A stretch of DNA of 64,000 nt, taken from contig CBDEFX010000002.1 in assembly GCA_965237635.1 (NCBI GenBank), positions 1,054,001-1,118,000 on the forward strand, written 5' to 3'. Both the position numbers and the translations under genes were made by a program. The stretch is from CBDEFX01 sp965237635 (GTDB lineage Bacteria; Chloroflexota; Dehalococcoidia; Lucifugimonadales; CAUZJF01). This document shows positions 52,328-60,334 of this stretch, in pieces. How positions within the stretch are numbered: the stretch's first letter is position 1; each line of letters opens with the position of its first letter. Below the pieces are notes generated by a model. It did no database searches and was not told where the DNA came from. It worked only from the letters and a program-made list of their open reading frames with translations.

Positions 52328-52440
52328 CCGGAATGTCATTCTGAACCCGCCGGAGGCGGGTGAAGAATCTGGGGTCGTGCACGCCAAACAAAACATTCTG
52401 CCCCCCCAGACCCTTCGCTCCACTTATGTTCACAAGTTGA
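52328..52440. repeat. REP-like interspersed repeat
   Basis: TGTCATTCTGAACCCGCCGG followed by GAAGAATCTGGGGTCG and CCCCAGACCCTTCGCTCC. Members of the same family lie at 56341-56440 and 62644-62995. Such elements commonly lie after genes in Dehalococcoidia (recalled). Confidence 0.65.
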
Positions 52441-52454
52441 GGCTGGCTAAGCCT

Positions 52455-52676
52455 CTATTCTTCACCTTGAATACCTAGCCGGGTCTTCATAATCCCCCTG
52501 GCGCGCTCGAGATGGCCTTCGTCCACCATGACGCCGCAAGGGTAAGTGGAGACGCCAAGAAACGTCGATGTGTCGGCCGGCCGTACGACTGCCGATACCC
52601 CTTCTTCCACGAGCACGTCTCGCCACATCTCCGCTTGCAGCTGGTCCGGCGCTGTCGCGAGCCTAATCCACTTCAA
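52455..52676 (-). CDS. Small DUF2007-like protein
   Basis: 73 residues. The N-terminal WIRLATAPDQLQAEMWRDVL matches the usual start of DUF2007 (putative signal-transducing) proteins, where a helix following a beta strand leads to LVEEGVSAVVRPAD and GVMVDEGHLERARGIM. It lies 14 bp after dnaE on the same strand and is probably cotranscribed. Biological role is not known for the family. Confidence 0.75.
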   Translation of the reverse strand: MKWIRLATAPDQLQAEMWRDVLVEEGVSAVVRPADTSTFLGVSTYPCGVMVDEGHLERARGIMKTRLGIQGEE

Positions 52677-52690
52677 GAGGGCCTCATCCG

Positions 52691-55600
52691 CTACTGCCTC
52701 CCCTCCACCGATACGCTTCCTGCGGTGCCCAACAGCTCTTGGAGGCCCTGTTCCAGCTCGGGACTCACGTTTACCTTCAGTGGCGGCCAGTCCATCGTAA
52801 CAAGGCGCCCGTCGATGGCTATCTCGAGGCGGACCCCGTCATCGCCGCGGTGCTCCACCAACAGCCGCCATACGTCGTCCAGTAGTCGTTGGTCTTCGGT
52901 CGTCTTGTCGGTCTCTCGTAGTCGCAGAGTGAGTAAGAGTTGACCCGCTAGACTTGTCCCTATGGGTTGCGTTCCGCGCGAGTCATGGCCATCGCGACCG
53001 TCGCCGCTCGTGATCTCGTGTTTAGCCGAAGCGACCGTCCCCGTCCCTGCGATCTCGACGCCCACACGGGCATCGTTGCCCGAGTCCGCTTCGACCGCAG
53101 CCCGCTCCTGCTCGACCACCGGCCGCTCAGGGTCGGGAACGTTATACAATTCGGCGCCAAGACAGGAGATGCTGATACGATCATCTCTGGCGCGCACACT
53201 GCCCTTGACCGTCACGAACGTCCCCTCTTGCCACAGATCGCTGGTCTGAGCCTGTACGTTTTCCCAGACGAATAGATCGATAGGGCCGTCAAGTAGAGCC
53301 AGCGACGCTATGGTGTACGGTTTCTGCTCCCGGGTAAATCGACTTTCGACACTCTCGACTTGACCCACAAGAACGACCTTCTGGCCTGCCATTTCAGGCG
53401 TTACTTGGCTTCGAGTCATTATGGTCTTGGAATCGACTTCGTTGGCGAGCTGATGCAACAGGCTGTTGCCGGATAGCGCCACGCCGAGCAGCTCCTTCTC
53501 CCACGCCCGACGCTCGCCGGAGGAGGTCTGGACGTCCGACAGGGAGATCGCGGCCAATGGGGTTGGGACACTCTCGCCAAACAAATCGAACATCGACGCC
53601 TGGTCGGAACCTCTCATATTGGCCTCGCTCTGCGCCAGTGACAGGATGCGCCCGACGGACTCCAGCAGTGCACCCCTGTCTCCAAAAGTATCGAAAGCCC
53701 CTGCCATGATCAGGCTCTCCAGCGCCTTGCGGTTGAGCGCGCTTAAATCGGCGACCCTGCACATGTGCTCGACGGACTCGAAGGGCTCCTCCTTCTCCCT
53801 AGCCTCGATGATAGGACGAACCGCCGCAGACCCGATGTTCTTTATCACGGCAAGCCCGAATCGGATGGACGTCCTGCCGTCATCCTGCCGCTCGATGGTA
53901 AAGTCCTCTCCGCTGTGGTTCACGTCCGGGGGCTGGACCGGGATCTTGAGCCGGCCGCACTCGGCCACGGAACCTGCGAGCTTGTCAGAGTTGCCCGCAT
54001 AGGCGTTTAGCAGGCACACCATGTACTCTTCCGGGTAGTTGGCTTTGAAGTAGGCTGTCCAGTAGGAGATTAGGCCATAGCTGACGGAGTGGGCCTTGGG
54101 GAAGCCATATCCAGCGAAGGGCTCGATCAGGGCGAATACCTCTTCGGCCAGCTCTCTACTGTGACCCTGCTCGATGGCGCCGTTCAGGAACTTGTCACGC
54201 TCCTGGGCCATTATGCTGGGGATCTTCTTACCCATAGCCTTGCGCAGGATATCGGCCTCGCCGAGCGAGTACCCAGCGAAGGCCTGGGCTATCAGGAAGA
54301 CCTGGTCCTGGTACACGATCACGCCGTAGGTCTCCTCGAGAATACCGCGCAGTGCCGGGTGGAGGTAGTGTGGCTGCGTACGACCGTGTCTGGCTTCGAT
54401 GAAGGTGCCGATATGCTCCATTGGGCCCGGGCGGTAGAGGGCTATCATGGACGCAACGTCGACAATGGAGCTCGGCTTTAGGTCCTTGATGTAGCGGGTC
54501 ATGCCAGCACCCTCTAGCTGGAAGACCCCGACCGTATCGCCGTCGGAGAGCAGCTCGAACGTCTTGGCATCGTCGAGGAGGATGTCCCGGAGCTCCAACC
54601 TGTCGCCCTTGGTCGTGGCTATGAGGTCGCGGGCCCTGGAGAGAATCGTGAGGTTGATCAGGCCGAGAAGATCCATCTTGAGAAGTCCAAGTGCAGCAAC
54701 GTCGTCCATCGGGTATTGGGTCATGACGACTCCCTGGTCGTCACCCTTGGCCGGCCGCTGCAGCGGGAGATAAGTATCCAGTGGCGCTTCAGAGATGACT
54801 ATTCCGGCCGCGTGGGTGCTGGAGTGCCGCGTTATCCCCTCCAGACCGCGCGCGGTGTCCACCAGGCTACGGACACTGTCGTCGGCCTCGTAGACCTCCC
54901 GGAACTCCGGGCTCTCCTTCAGGGTTTCATCCAGGGTTATATGCAGCCTGGTAGGCACGAGCCGGGCGATGCTGTCGACGTCGGCGTAGGGCATCGCCAG
55001 CGCTCGGCCCGAGTCCCTGATAGACGCTCGCGCTCCGAGAGTCCCAAAAGTGATTATCTGGGCCACATGATCACGGCCGTAGCGCGAGACTACGTAGTCG
55101 ATGATCTCCTCCCGGCGATCGTCCTGGAAGTCCATGTCGATGTCGGGCATCTCTTTGCGCTCGACGTTCAAGAACCGCTCGAACACTATCCTGTACTGCA
55201 AGGGGTTGACGTCGGTCACTCCTAGCGCGAACAGTACCAAGCTCCCTGCGGCGCTTCCACGGACAGCGAAGTAGATGTCCTTCTCTCTGGCGAACCGGGC
55301 GATGTCCCAGACCACGAGGAAGTAGTTCGAGTATCGGGTCTGCCTGATGACCTCCAGCTCATATTCGAGCCTTTGCTCCTCTTCTTCCCCCGCGTCCTCA
55401 ACGCGACGACTTAGTCCATCCCTGCAAAGCTGGACCAGATAGTCGTCCGCAGAGAGCTCATCTGGAACAGGGTATTCGGGCATATGGAGCTGCGTGAGGT
55501 CGATCTCGAGGTTGCACATCTCGGCGATGGCCTGGGTGTTGGTGATCGCCTCCGGCACATCCGCGTATAAGGCCTGCATCTCATCGGGACTCTTCAGATA

Positions 55601-56317
55601 GTAGGAGTCCTCCGTCATCTTGAGGCGGCCCTCGTCGTTGACGTTGGTGTTGGTGTGGATGCAGATCAGGATGTCCTGAAGCGCGGCATCTTGTTGGTGA
55701 ACGTAGTGGGAGTCGTTGGTTGCCACGAGCGGGATGCCCAGGTCACGATTCAGCTCCATCAGCCCCTTGTTGATGGCCGGCAGCTCGTCGACTCCTCCGT
55801 GCTCCATCAGCTCCAGGTAGTAGTCGCCGAAAAGCTCCTTGTACCAGGTCGCCGCCGCACCGGCCTCCTCCATACGTCCCTGGGCTATCAGCTCCGGCAC
55901 CTCACCGCTGGGGCAACCCGAAAGAACGATCAGCCCCTCGTGGTGTCGCTCCAGCAGCTCTCTGTCGACCCGAGGCTTGTAGTAGAACCCCTCAAGATGT
56001 GCCCCAGTGACCAGCTTCACAAGGTTCTGATAGCCAGAGAGGTCCTTCGCGAGCACCGTCAGGTGGTATGGGGTCTTGTCTTCCTGGCTCCTGCCGTGCC
56101 GGCTGCCATGTGCCACGTACATCTCGCATCCGATAATCGGCTTGATCCCGGCCGCCTTGGCAGTGCGGTAGAAATCGATGGCGCCATGCAGGCCGCCGTG
56201 GTCCGTGATCGCAAGGCTGTCCATCCCCAGGTCCTTAGCCTTTTGCACCAGGGGCTCGATCCGGCTCAGCCCGTCCAACATGCTGTATTCAGTATGGACG
56301 TGGAGGTGGGTAAACAA
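52691..56317 (-). CDS. dnaE: DNA polymerase III subunit alpha (replicative)
   Basis: The replicative C-family polymerase. About 1208 residues. The PHP domain opens the protein (FTHLHVHTEYSMLDGLSRI; DSLAITDHGGLHGAIDF). The polymerase core has PDIDMDFQDDRREEII near residue 394, then YGRDHVAQIITFGTLGARASIRD and EETYGVIVYQDQVF. The C-terminal OB domain has KVVLVGQVESVESRFTREQ. The start chosen is TTG 56317, with GGGAGG 4 bp upstream and the PHP motif right after; the frame further upstream is repeat-derived. It and dnaE2 are the two C-family polymerases in the window. Intact; DUF2007-like gene follows. Confidence 0.96.
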   Translation of the reverse strand: MFTHLHVHTEYSMLDGLSRIEPLVQKAKDLGMDSLAITDHGGLHGAIDFYRTAKAAGIKPIIGCEMYVAHGSRHGRSQEDKTPYHLTVLAKDLSGYQNLVKLVTGAHLEGFYYKPRVDRELLERHHEGLIVLSGCPSGEVPELIAQGRMEEAGAAATWYKELFGDYYLELMEHGGVDELPAINKGLMELNRDLGIPLVATNDSHYVHQQDAALQDILICIHTNTNVNDEGRLKMTEDSYYLKSPDEMQALYADVPEAITNTQAIAEMCNLEIDLTQLHMPEYPVPDELSADDYLVQLCRDGLSRRVEDAGEEEEQRLEYELEVIRQTRYSNYFLVVWDIARFAREKDIYFAVRGSAAGSLVLFALGVTDVNPLQYRIVFERFLNVERKEMPDIDMDFQDDRREEIIDYVVSRYGRDHVAQIITFGTLGARASIRDSGRALAMPYADVDSIARLVPTRLHITLDETLKESPEFREVYEADDSVRSLVDTARGLEGITRHSSTHAAGIVISEAPLDTYLPLQRPAKGDDQGVVMTQYPMDDVAALGLLKMDLLGLINLTILSRARDLIATTKGDRLELRDILLDDAKTFELLSDGDTVGVFQLEGAGMTRYIKDLKPSSIVDVASMIALYRPGPMEHIGTFIEARHGRTQPHYLHPALRGILEETYGVIVYQDQVFLIAQAFAGYSLGEADILRKAMGKKIPSIMAQERDKFLNGAIEQGHSRELAEEVFALIEPFAGYGFPKAHSVSYGLISYWTAYFKANYPEEYMVCLLNAYAGNSDKLAGSVAECGRLKIPVQPPDVNHSGEDFTIERQDDGRTSIRFGLAVIKNIGSAAVRPIIEAREKEEPFESVEHMCRVADLSALNRKALESLIMAGAFDTFGDRGALLESVGRILSLAQSEANMRGSDQASMFDLFGESVPTPLAAISLSDVQTSSGERRAWEKELLGVALSGNSLLHQLANEVDSKTIMTRSQVTPEMAGQKVVLVGQVESVESRFTREQKPYTIASLALLDGPIDLFVWENVQAQTSDLWQEGTFVTVKGSVRARDDRISISCLGAELYNVPDPERPVVEQERAAVEADSGNDARVGVEIAGTGTVASAKHEITSGDGRDGHDSRGTQPIGTSLAGQLLLTLRLRETDKTTEDQRLLDDVWRLLVEHRGDDGVRLEIAIDGRLVTMDWPPLKVNVSPELEQGLQELLGTAGSVSVEGRQ

Positions 56318-56340
56318 AGGTCCTCCCAGAATGAATAGCC

Positions 56341-56440
56341 TACAACTTGTCACCCTGAACGAAGTGAAGGGCCTGGAGAGGGGCAGTCCTCCGATCGAGC
56401 TTGGACCACCTAGATTCTTCAGAATGACATTTTGTGCGAA
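56341..56440. repeat. REP-like interspersed repeat upstream of dnaE
   Basis: TGTCACCCTGAACGAAGTGAAGG, then GATTCTTCAGAATGACAT, an inverted pair of the same family as 52328-52440. It ends about 25 bp before the dnaE start, so the dnaE promoter may lie in or beyond it. The remaining 150 bp to the groEL terminator hold no gene. Confidence 0.65.
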
Positions 56441-56594
56441 GTCAGTGTTCCCATAAAGCCGGGCGTTGGGAGCATCGTCAGGCCTCGATTCAGCGCCACT
56501 ATAACAACAGAAAACATGCGCAGATTTCAAGCGCGCGCCAAGGATTCTTGGCCGGTTTTGCTGGCGCGAACACAGCGCCAGAACAAAAGTGAAT

Positions 56595-56621
56595 GGCTCA
56601 CTCCGTCACGCGGAGTGAGCC
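56595..56621 (-). terminator. Terminator of groES-groEL operon
   Basis: GGCTCACTCCG / CGGAGTGAGCC, an 11-bp perfect stem with a 5-nt loop, 30 bp after the groEL stop. On the minus strand it is followed by ATTCACTTTTGTTC, a modest T-rich tract. Confidence 0.75.
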
Positions 56622-56650
56622 GTTCGAATTTCGAAGGAAACGCGGTTCGA

Positions 56651-58261
56651 CTAGTAGTCCATTGGCGGGGCAGGAGGCGCTGCCGGTGCATCTTCCTTAA
56701 TGTCCGTGATCAAGGACTCCGTGGTCAGCACCATGGCGGCGACGCTGGCGGAATTCTCGATGGCGGCGCGGGTGACCTTGGTCGGGTCCATGATCCCGCG
56801 CTCCAGCAAGTTGGTAAACTCCCCCGCCTCGGCGTCGTACCCCATGTCGCCTTTCGACTTCTCGCTCTCCGCTAAGATCACATCTCCGGAGACGCCAGTG
56901 TTCTCCGCTATCAGCTTCACGGGCTTCTCCAGCGCTGTCCTCAGGATGTTGGCTCCGGTCAACTCATCTCCGGAAAGGTCCAGTTTATCTAGCGAGGACC
57001 TGGACCGGATCAGGGAAAGCCCGCCGCCGGGGACTATGCCCTCCTCCACTGCGGCGCGCGTCGCCGACAGGGCGTCCTCCATCCGCAGCTTCTTCTCCTT
57101 CAACTCCACCTCGGTGGCCGCTCCGACCTTGATGATCGCAACACCGCCCGACAGCTTCGCCAGACGCTCCTGTAGCTTCTCGCGATCGTAGTCGGAAGTC
57201 GTGTCTTCGACCTGGGCTTTGATCTGGTTGATTCGGCCCTGGATCCCGTCCTCAGATCCCTTGCCCTCCACGAACGTGGTGTCGTCTTTGGTCGCTATCA
57301 CTCGACGTGCTCTGCCGAGATCATCCACCCCGACCGAGTCCAGCTTACGCCCCGTCTCCTCACTGATCACCTGGGCGCCTGTGAGTATTGCCATGTCCGT
57401 CAGCATCTCCTTGCGGCGATCGCCGAATCCCGGCGCCTTCACCGCAAGCACATTGAGGGTCCCGCGCAGCTTGTTGACAACCAGTGTCGCCAGCGCCTCT
57501 CCCTCAATGTCCTCGGCCACCAACACCACGTTCTTCCCTATCTGTAGGATCTTCTCGAGCGCCGGCAACAGGTCCGCTACGGCCGACACCTTCTTGTCTG
57601 TGATCAGAATGTACGGGTCCTCGATGTCCGATTCCATCCGCTCCTGGTTGGTGACCAGGTACGGCGAGATGTAACCACGGTCTATCTGCATCCCCTCCAC
57701 GAACTCCTGCTCGTAGCTGATACCCTTGGACTCCTCGACCGTGATCACGCCGTCCTTCCCAACCTTCTCCATTACCTCCGCGATCAGGTTCCCCATCTCC
57801 TCGTCATGCGCCGAAAGGGACGCGACCTGGGAGACCTGGGTTCTTCCAGCGACGGGCGTTGACATCTTCTCGATGGAGTCTCGCAGCGCCGCAACGCCCT
57901 TCTCGATACCGCGCTTTAGGCCCATGGGGTTGGCGCCCGCGGCGATATTCTTAAACCCCTCGTGGATGATCGCCTGGGCCAAGACGGCGGCCGTTGTGGT
58001 GCCGTCCCCCGCAGCATCGGCCGTCTTGGTAGACGCTTCTTTGACCAGCTGGGCGCCCATATTCTCGAACGGCTCCTCGAGCTCGATCTCCTTAGCTATG
58101 GTCACTCCATCGCTGCAGACCTGCGGCGGCCCGAACTTTTTGTCCAGCACGACGTTGCGTCCCTTCGGGCCCAGGGTCACGCCCATAGTATCTACCATCG
58201 TGTCTATGCCGCGCTTCAACGAGGCTCGCGCTTCCTCACTAAACGTCAGTTGCTTGGGCAT
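56651..58261 (-). CDS. groEL: Chaperonin GroEL
   Basis: The 60-kDa chaperonin that folds proteins inside a double heptameric ring with GroES and ATP. 536 residues. Signatures are LGPKGRNVVLDKKFGPPQ, AGDGTTTAAVLAQAI, VNKLRGTLNVLAVKAPGFGD and GIVPGGGLSLIRSR. The C-terminus is APPAPPMDY; the usual GGM repeat of E. coli is absent, as in several phyla. It lies 35 bp after groES. Expression is controlled by the CIRCE element upstream of groES. Intact. Confidence 0.97.
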   Translation of the reverse strand: MPKQLTFSEEARASLKRGIDTMVDTMGVTLGPKGRNVVLDKKFGPPQVCSDGVTIAKEIELEEPFENMGAQLVKEASTKTADAAGDGTTTAAVLAQAIIHEGFKNIAAGANPMGLKRGIEKGVAALRDSIEKMSTPVAGRTQVSQVASLSAHDEEMGNLIAEVMEKVGKDGVITVEESKGISYEQEFVEGMQIDRGYISPYLVTNQERMESDIEDPYILITDKKVSAVADLLPALEKILQIGKNVVLVAEDIEGEALATLVVNKLRGTLNVLAVKAPGFGDRRKEMLTDMAILTGAQVISEETGRKLDSVGVDDLGRARRVIATKDDTTFVEGKGSEDGIQGRINQIKAQVEDTTSDYDREKLQERLAKLSGGVAIIKVGAATEVELKEKKLRMEDALSATRAAVEEGIVPGGGLSLIRSRSSLDKLDLSGDELTGANILRTALEKPVKLIAENTGVSGDVILAESEKSKGDMGYDAEAGEFTNLLERGIMDPTKVTRAAIENSASVAAMVLTTESLITDIKEDAPAAPPAPPMDY

Positions 58262-58296
58262 ATTTCTTCCTCCTCTGGCTCTACTTCGATGCTGTC

Positions 58297-58602
58297 TTAC
58301 TTCTTGAAGAGAATATCGTCTTCTCGCAGGACAAGGTACTCAATCTCTCCCTCTTTGTACTCTGTCCCGCCATACTTGGAGTAGATAACGGTATCTCCGA
58401 CGTCGATCTCCATCGGGACCCTTTTCCCCTCGTCTGACATCCTGCCTGGACCGACAGCCACTACCTTCCCCTCCTGAGGCTTCTCCTTGGCCGTATCAGG
58501 AATGTATATACCACCCGAACTCACCTGCTCGTCCTTTTCCGACGGCTCCACAACAATCCGGTTTCCCAAAGGCTTGAACGTGACCTTGGTCTTAGTCGCC
58601 AT
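58297..58602 (-). CDS. groES: Co-chaperonin GroES
   Basis: The 10-kDa lid of the GroEL chamber. 101 residues. Beta strands VTFKPLGNRIVVEPSE, the mobile loop ending SSGGIYIPDTAKEKPQEGKV and the C-terminal DVGDTVIYSKYGGTEYKEG block are typical. The ATG at 58602 has a Shine-Dalgarno (AAAGGAGGG) about 8 bp before it. It is first in the groES-groEL operon with CIRCE and a sigma70 promoter about 210-270 bp upstream, leaving a long leader of about 230 bp. Confidence 0.97.
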   Translation of the reverse strand: MATKTKVTFKPLGNRIVVEPSEKDEQVSSGGIYIPDTAKEKPQEGKVVAVGPGRMSDEGKRVPMEIDVGDTVIYSKYGGTEYKEGEIEYLVLREDDILFKK

Positions 58603-58810
58603 ACTCGATTCCCTCCTTTACTGCCTCAACGGTTGCTCTGTTGACTCAGCCCGAGCGCCAGGGTCTGGCTGGTTTCCGGTCCGTCTCGCGGACGCAATTC
58701 ACCGGTTCTCGAATCGTCGTCCGGGGTCTGGTTCGCTGGCGGACCGCCACATCTACAGAAAGTGTCCGGCAGGCTCCCGACGATCACAGCGAGGCACGGT
58801 TTCGGCACCA

Positions 58811-58837
58811 TTAGCACTCTCTGCGGCTGACTGCTAA
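58811..58837. promoter_or_regulatory. CIRCE operator (HrcA binding site)
   Basis: TTAGCACTC-N9-GACTGCTAA, one base from the consensus GAGTGCTAA second arm. It lies at and just downstream of the probable transcription start of groES, the usual position for HrcA heat-shock repression. hrcA itself is not in the window. Confidence 0.9.
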
Positions 58838-58839
58838 CA

Positions 58840-58869
58840 ATGATAGTCTAAGCCGATTATCATTGTCAA
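58840..58869 (-). promoter_or_regulatory. groES promoter
   Basis: Minus strand TTGACA (58864-58869), 18-bp spacer, TATCAT (58840-58845), immediately upstream of CIRCE. Confidence 0.75.
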
Positions 58870-58926
58870 CACAGAAATCAAACGGCGCCGCGGCGGACAC
58901 GAGGGCTGTTTCAAAGGCACTATGGA

Positions 58927-59055
58927 GAGTCCTTCGACAAGCTCCCTTCGATACGTCCCGATGCGGCATCGGGACTACTCAGGGCGAACGGGAGTGTGAA
59001 TCTCCGTTCGTTGTGAGCTCCGACAGGAGTCGCCCCGATGCCGCATCGGGGGACC
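58927..59055. repeat. Paired CCGATGCGGCATCGG palindromes
   Basis: Two inverted-repeat blocks: CCCGATGCGGCATCGGG (58957-58973) and CCCCGATGCCGCATCGGGG (59033-59051), embedded in CTTCGACAAGCTCCC and GTCGCC text. The same palindrome occurs at 10458-10476, 62710-62728 and 62957-62973. A chromosomal repeat family. Confidence 0.75.
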
Positions 59056-59122
59056 TGTTGAACCACGGTCGGCAGAGCGACATATTGAGAATGAACCGGT
59101 CTTGAGCGTGGACGCATTCGCG

Positions 59123-59151
59123 TTGACCGCCCCGTTCGCAGAGCGTATCAT
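59123..59151 (+). promoter_or_regulatory. Promoter of ubiA-like gene, apparently leaderless
   Basis: TTGACC (59123-59128), 17-bp spacer, TATCAT (59146-59151), with the GTG start 6 nt after the -10. This would give a leaderless transcript. Confidence 0.55.
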
Positions 59152-59157
59152 CGACTC

Positions 59158-60096
59158 GTGGAGTTCTCGAAGAGCCAGTCAGCCGTCCCGGCGCTATTTG
59201 CTATGTCCAAGGCCCTGGTCCTTGCCACGCGCCCCAAACAGTGGACCAAAAACCTGCTGATCTTTTTTGCTCTATTCTTCACAGCCAACGAAGCATGGCT
59301 TGAAGATCCCGGTCCGGCGCTGAGCCTGCTCGGCCAGGCGATACTTGCATTCGGCCTATTTTCGGCGCTCAGCGGCGCTGTCTACCTCGTCAACGACATA
59401 CTGGACGTCGACCATGACCGGCAACATCCAAGAAAGCGGCTTCGCCCGATCGCCTCGGGCCAACTGCCGGTCTCGGTTGCCTGGTTGGCGGCGGCGGGGC
59501 TGTCGGGGGCCGGTCTCGGCTTATCCTTTGTGCTCGAGCCGCTATTCGGCTGGGTAGCCCTCGCGTACCTGGTATTGATGGCGGCCTACTCGCTGCTGCT
59601 GAAACGTTTCATTCTGTTGGACGTGCTGACCATAAGCGGGGGGTTCATATTGCGGGCCGTGGCCGGCGCGGCGGTCCTCCAGGTGCCGGTCTCTCCGTGG
59701 CTGTACACGTGCACGGGTCTGGGAGCGCTGCTCATAGCGCTGGCCAAACGCAGGAGTGAGCTCGCTCTCGCCGGCAGCGCCGCCGGGAGACAGCGTGTCA
59801 CTCTCGACCGGTACACTAAGCCGCTTCTCAACCAGTTCATCGCGATCGTTGCGCTGTCAACGCTCCTGGCCTACACGCTTTACACGTTTACCGCTGCCAA
59901 TCTCCCCACGAACCACGCAATGATGCTTACGGTCCCATTCGTCATTTATGGCCTCTTCAGGTTCATGTACCTCGTCTACAGCAGGAATCTGGGCGAAAGC
60001 CCGGAGGACCTGGTGACCACGGACGTGCCACTGATACTGACCATTGTCCTGTGGCTTGCGACGGCTGTCACCGTCCTGATGGTATTCGGCGACTAA
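59158..60096 (+). CDS. UbiA-family prenyltransferase (DPPR-synthase-like)
   Basis: A 312-residue integral membrane transferase that attaches a prenyl-phosphate or similar donor to an acceptor. The Asp-rich motif is NDILDVDHDRQHPRKRLRPI, typical of decaprenyl-phosphate phosphoribosyltransferase-like members of the family. Eight or nine membrane helices are predicted. A second conserved region is TLDRYTKPLLNQFIAIVALS. The preceding RPKQWTKNLLIFFALFF matches the family start. The GTG at 59158 is supported by the promoter; ATG 59203 is an alternative. Exact substrate is uncertain. Confidence 0.85.
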   Translation: MEFSKSQSAVPALFAMSKALVLATRPKQWTKNLLIFFALFFTANEAWLEDPGPALSLLGQAILAFGLFSALSGAVYLVNDILDVDHDRQHPRKRLRPIASGQLPVSVAWLAAAGLSGAGLGLSFVLEPLFGWVALAYLVLMAAYSLLLKRFILLDVLTISGGFILRAVAGAAVLQVPVSPWLYTCTGLGALLIALAKRRSELALAGSAAGRQRVTLDRYTKPLLNQFIAIVALSTLLAYTLYTFTAANLPTNHAMMLTVPFVIYGLFRFMYLVYSRNLGESPEDLVTTDVPLILTIVLWLATAVTVLMVFGD

Positions 60097-60125
60097 AGAG
60101 GGGCTCGTGCCGTCTCGGCCCCTCT
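60097..60125 (+). terminator. Hairpin after ubiA-like gene
   Basis: AGAGGGGC / GCCCCTCT stem with a 13-nt loop, immediately after the stop. No clear T-run follows, so it is a possible terminator. Confidence 0.5.
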
Positions 60126-60170
60126 CGGCTTTGCAAAAAGGACGGGACATCCTTAAGAAAGAGGAGGGAG

Positions 60171-60190
60171 GGCGGGTTTGAAACCCGCCC
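60171..60190. repeat. GGCGGGTTTGAAACCCGCCC palindrome
   Basis: A near-perfect 20-bp inverted repeat between the UbiA and oxidoreductase genes, followed by CTACGTCC. It is probably another dispersed repeat of this genome. The rest of the 238-bp gap holds no gene that I can support. Confidence 0.6.
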
Positions 60191-60334
60191 CTACGTCCAG
60201 GTTGGAAGGGCCGGAACGGTGGTTCGACGGGTACGAGTAGGACTCGCATACGACTTTAAGTGCAAAGCCGCCCCTCTCCCATCCTCCACGCTAAAGTCCG
60301 CATGAGAGCCAAGTAACACTCGCCGGGAGGAAAA

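Noticed and set aside
56318..56530. N-terminal extension of DnaE
   Set aside because: The extra 71 residues come from REP-repeat sequence; the TTG at 56317 has a Shine-Dalgarno and is followed directly by the PHP motif.
58626..58817. 63-codon frame between groES and CIRCE
   Set aside because: It lies in the groES leader, has no recognisable features and would overlap the operator region.
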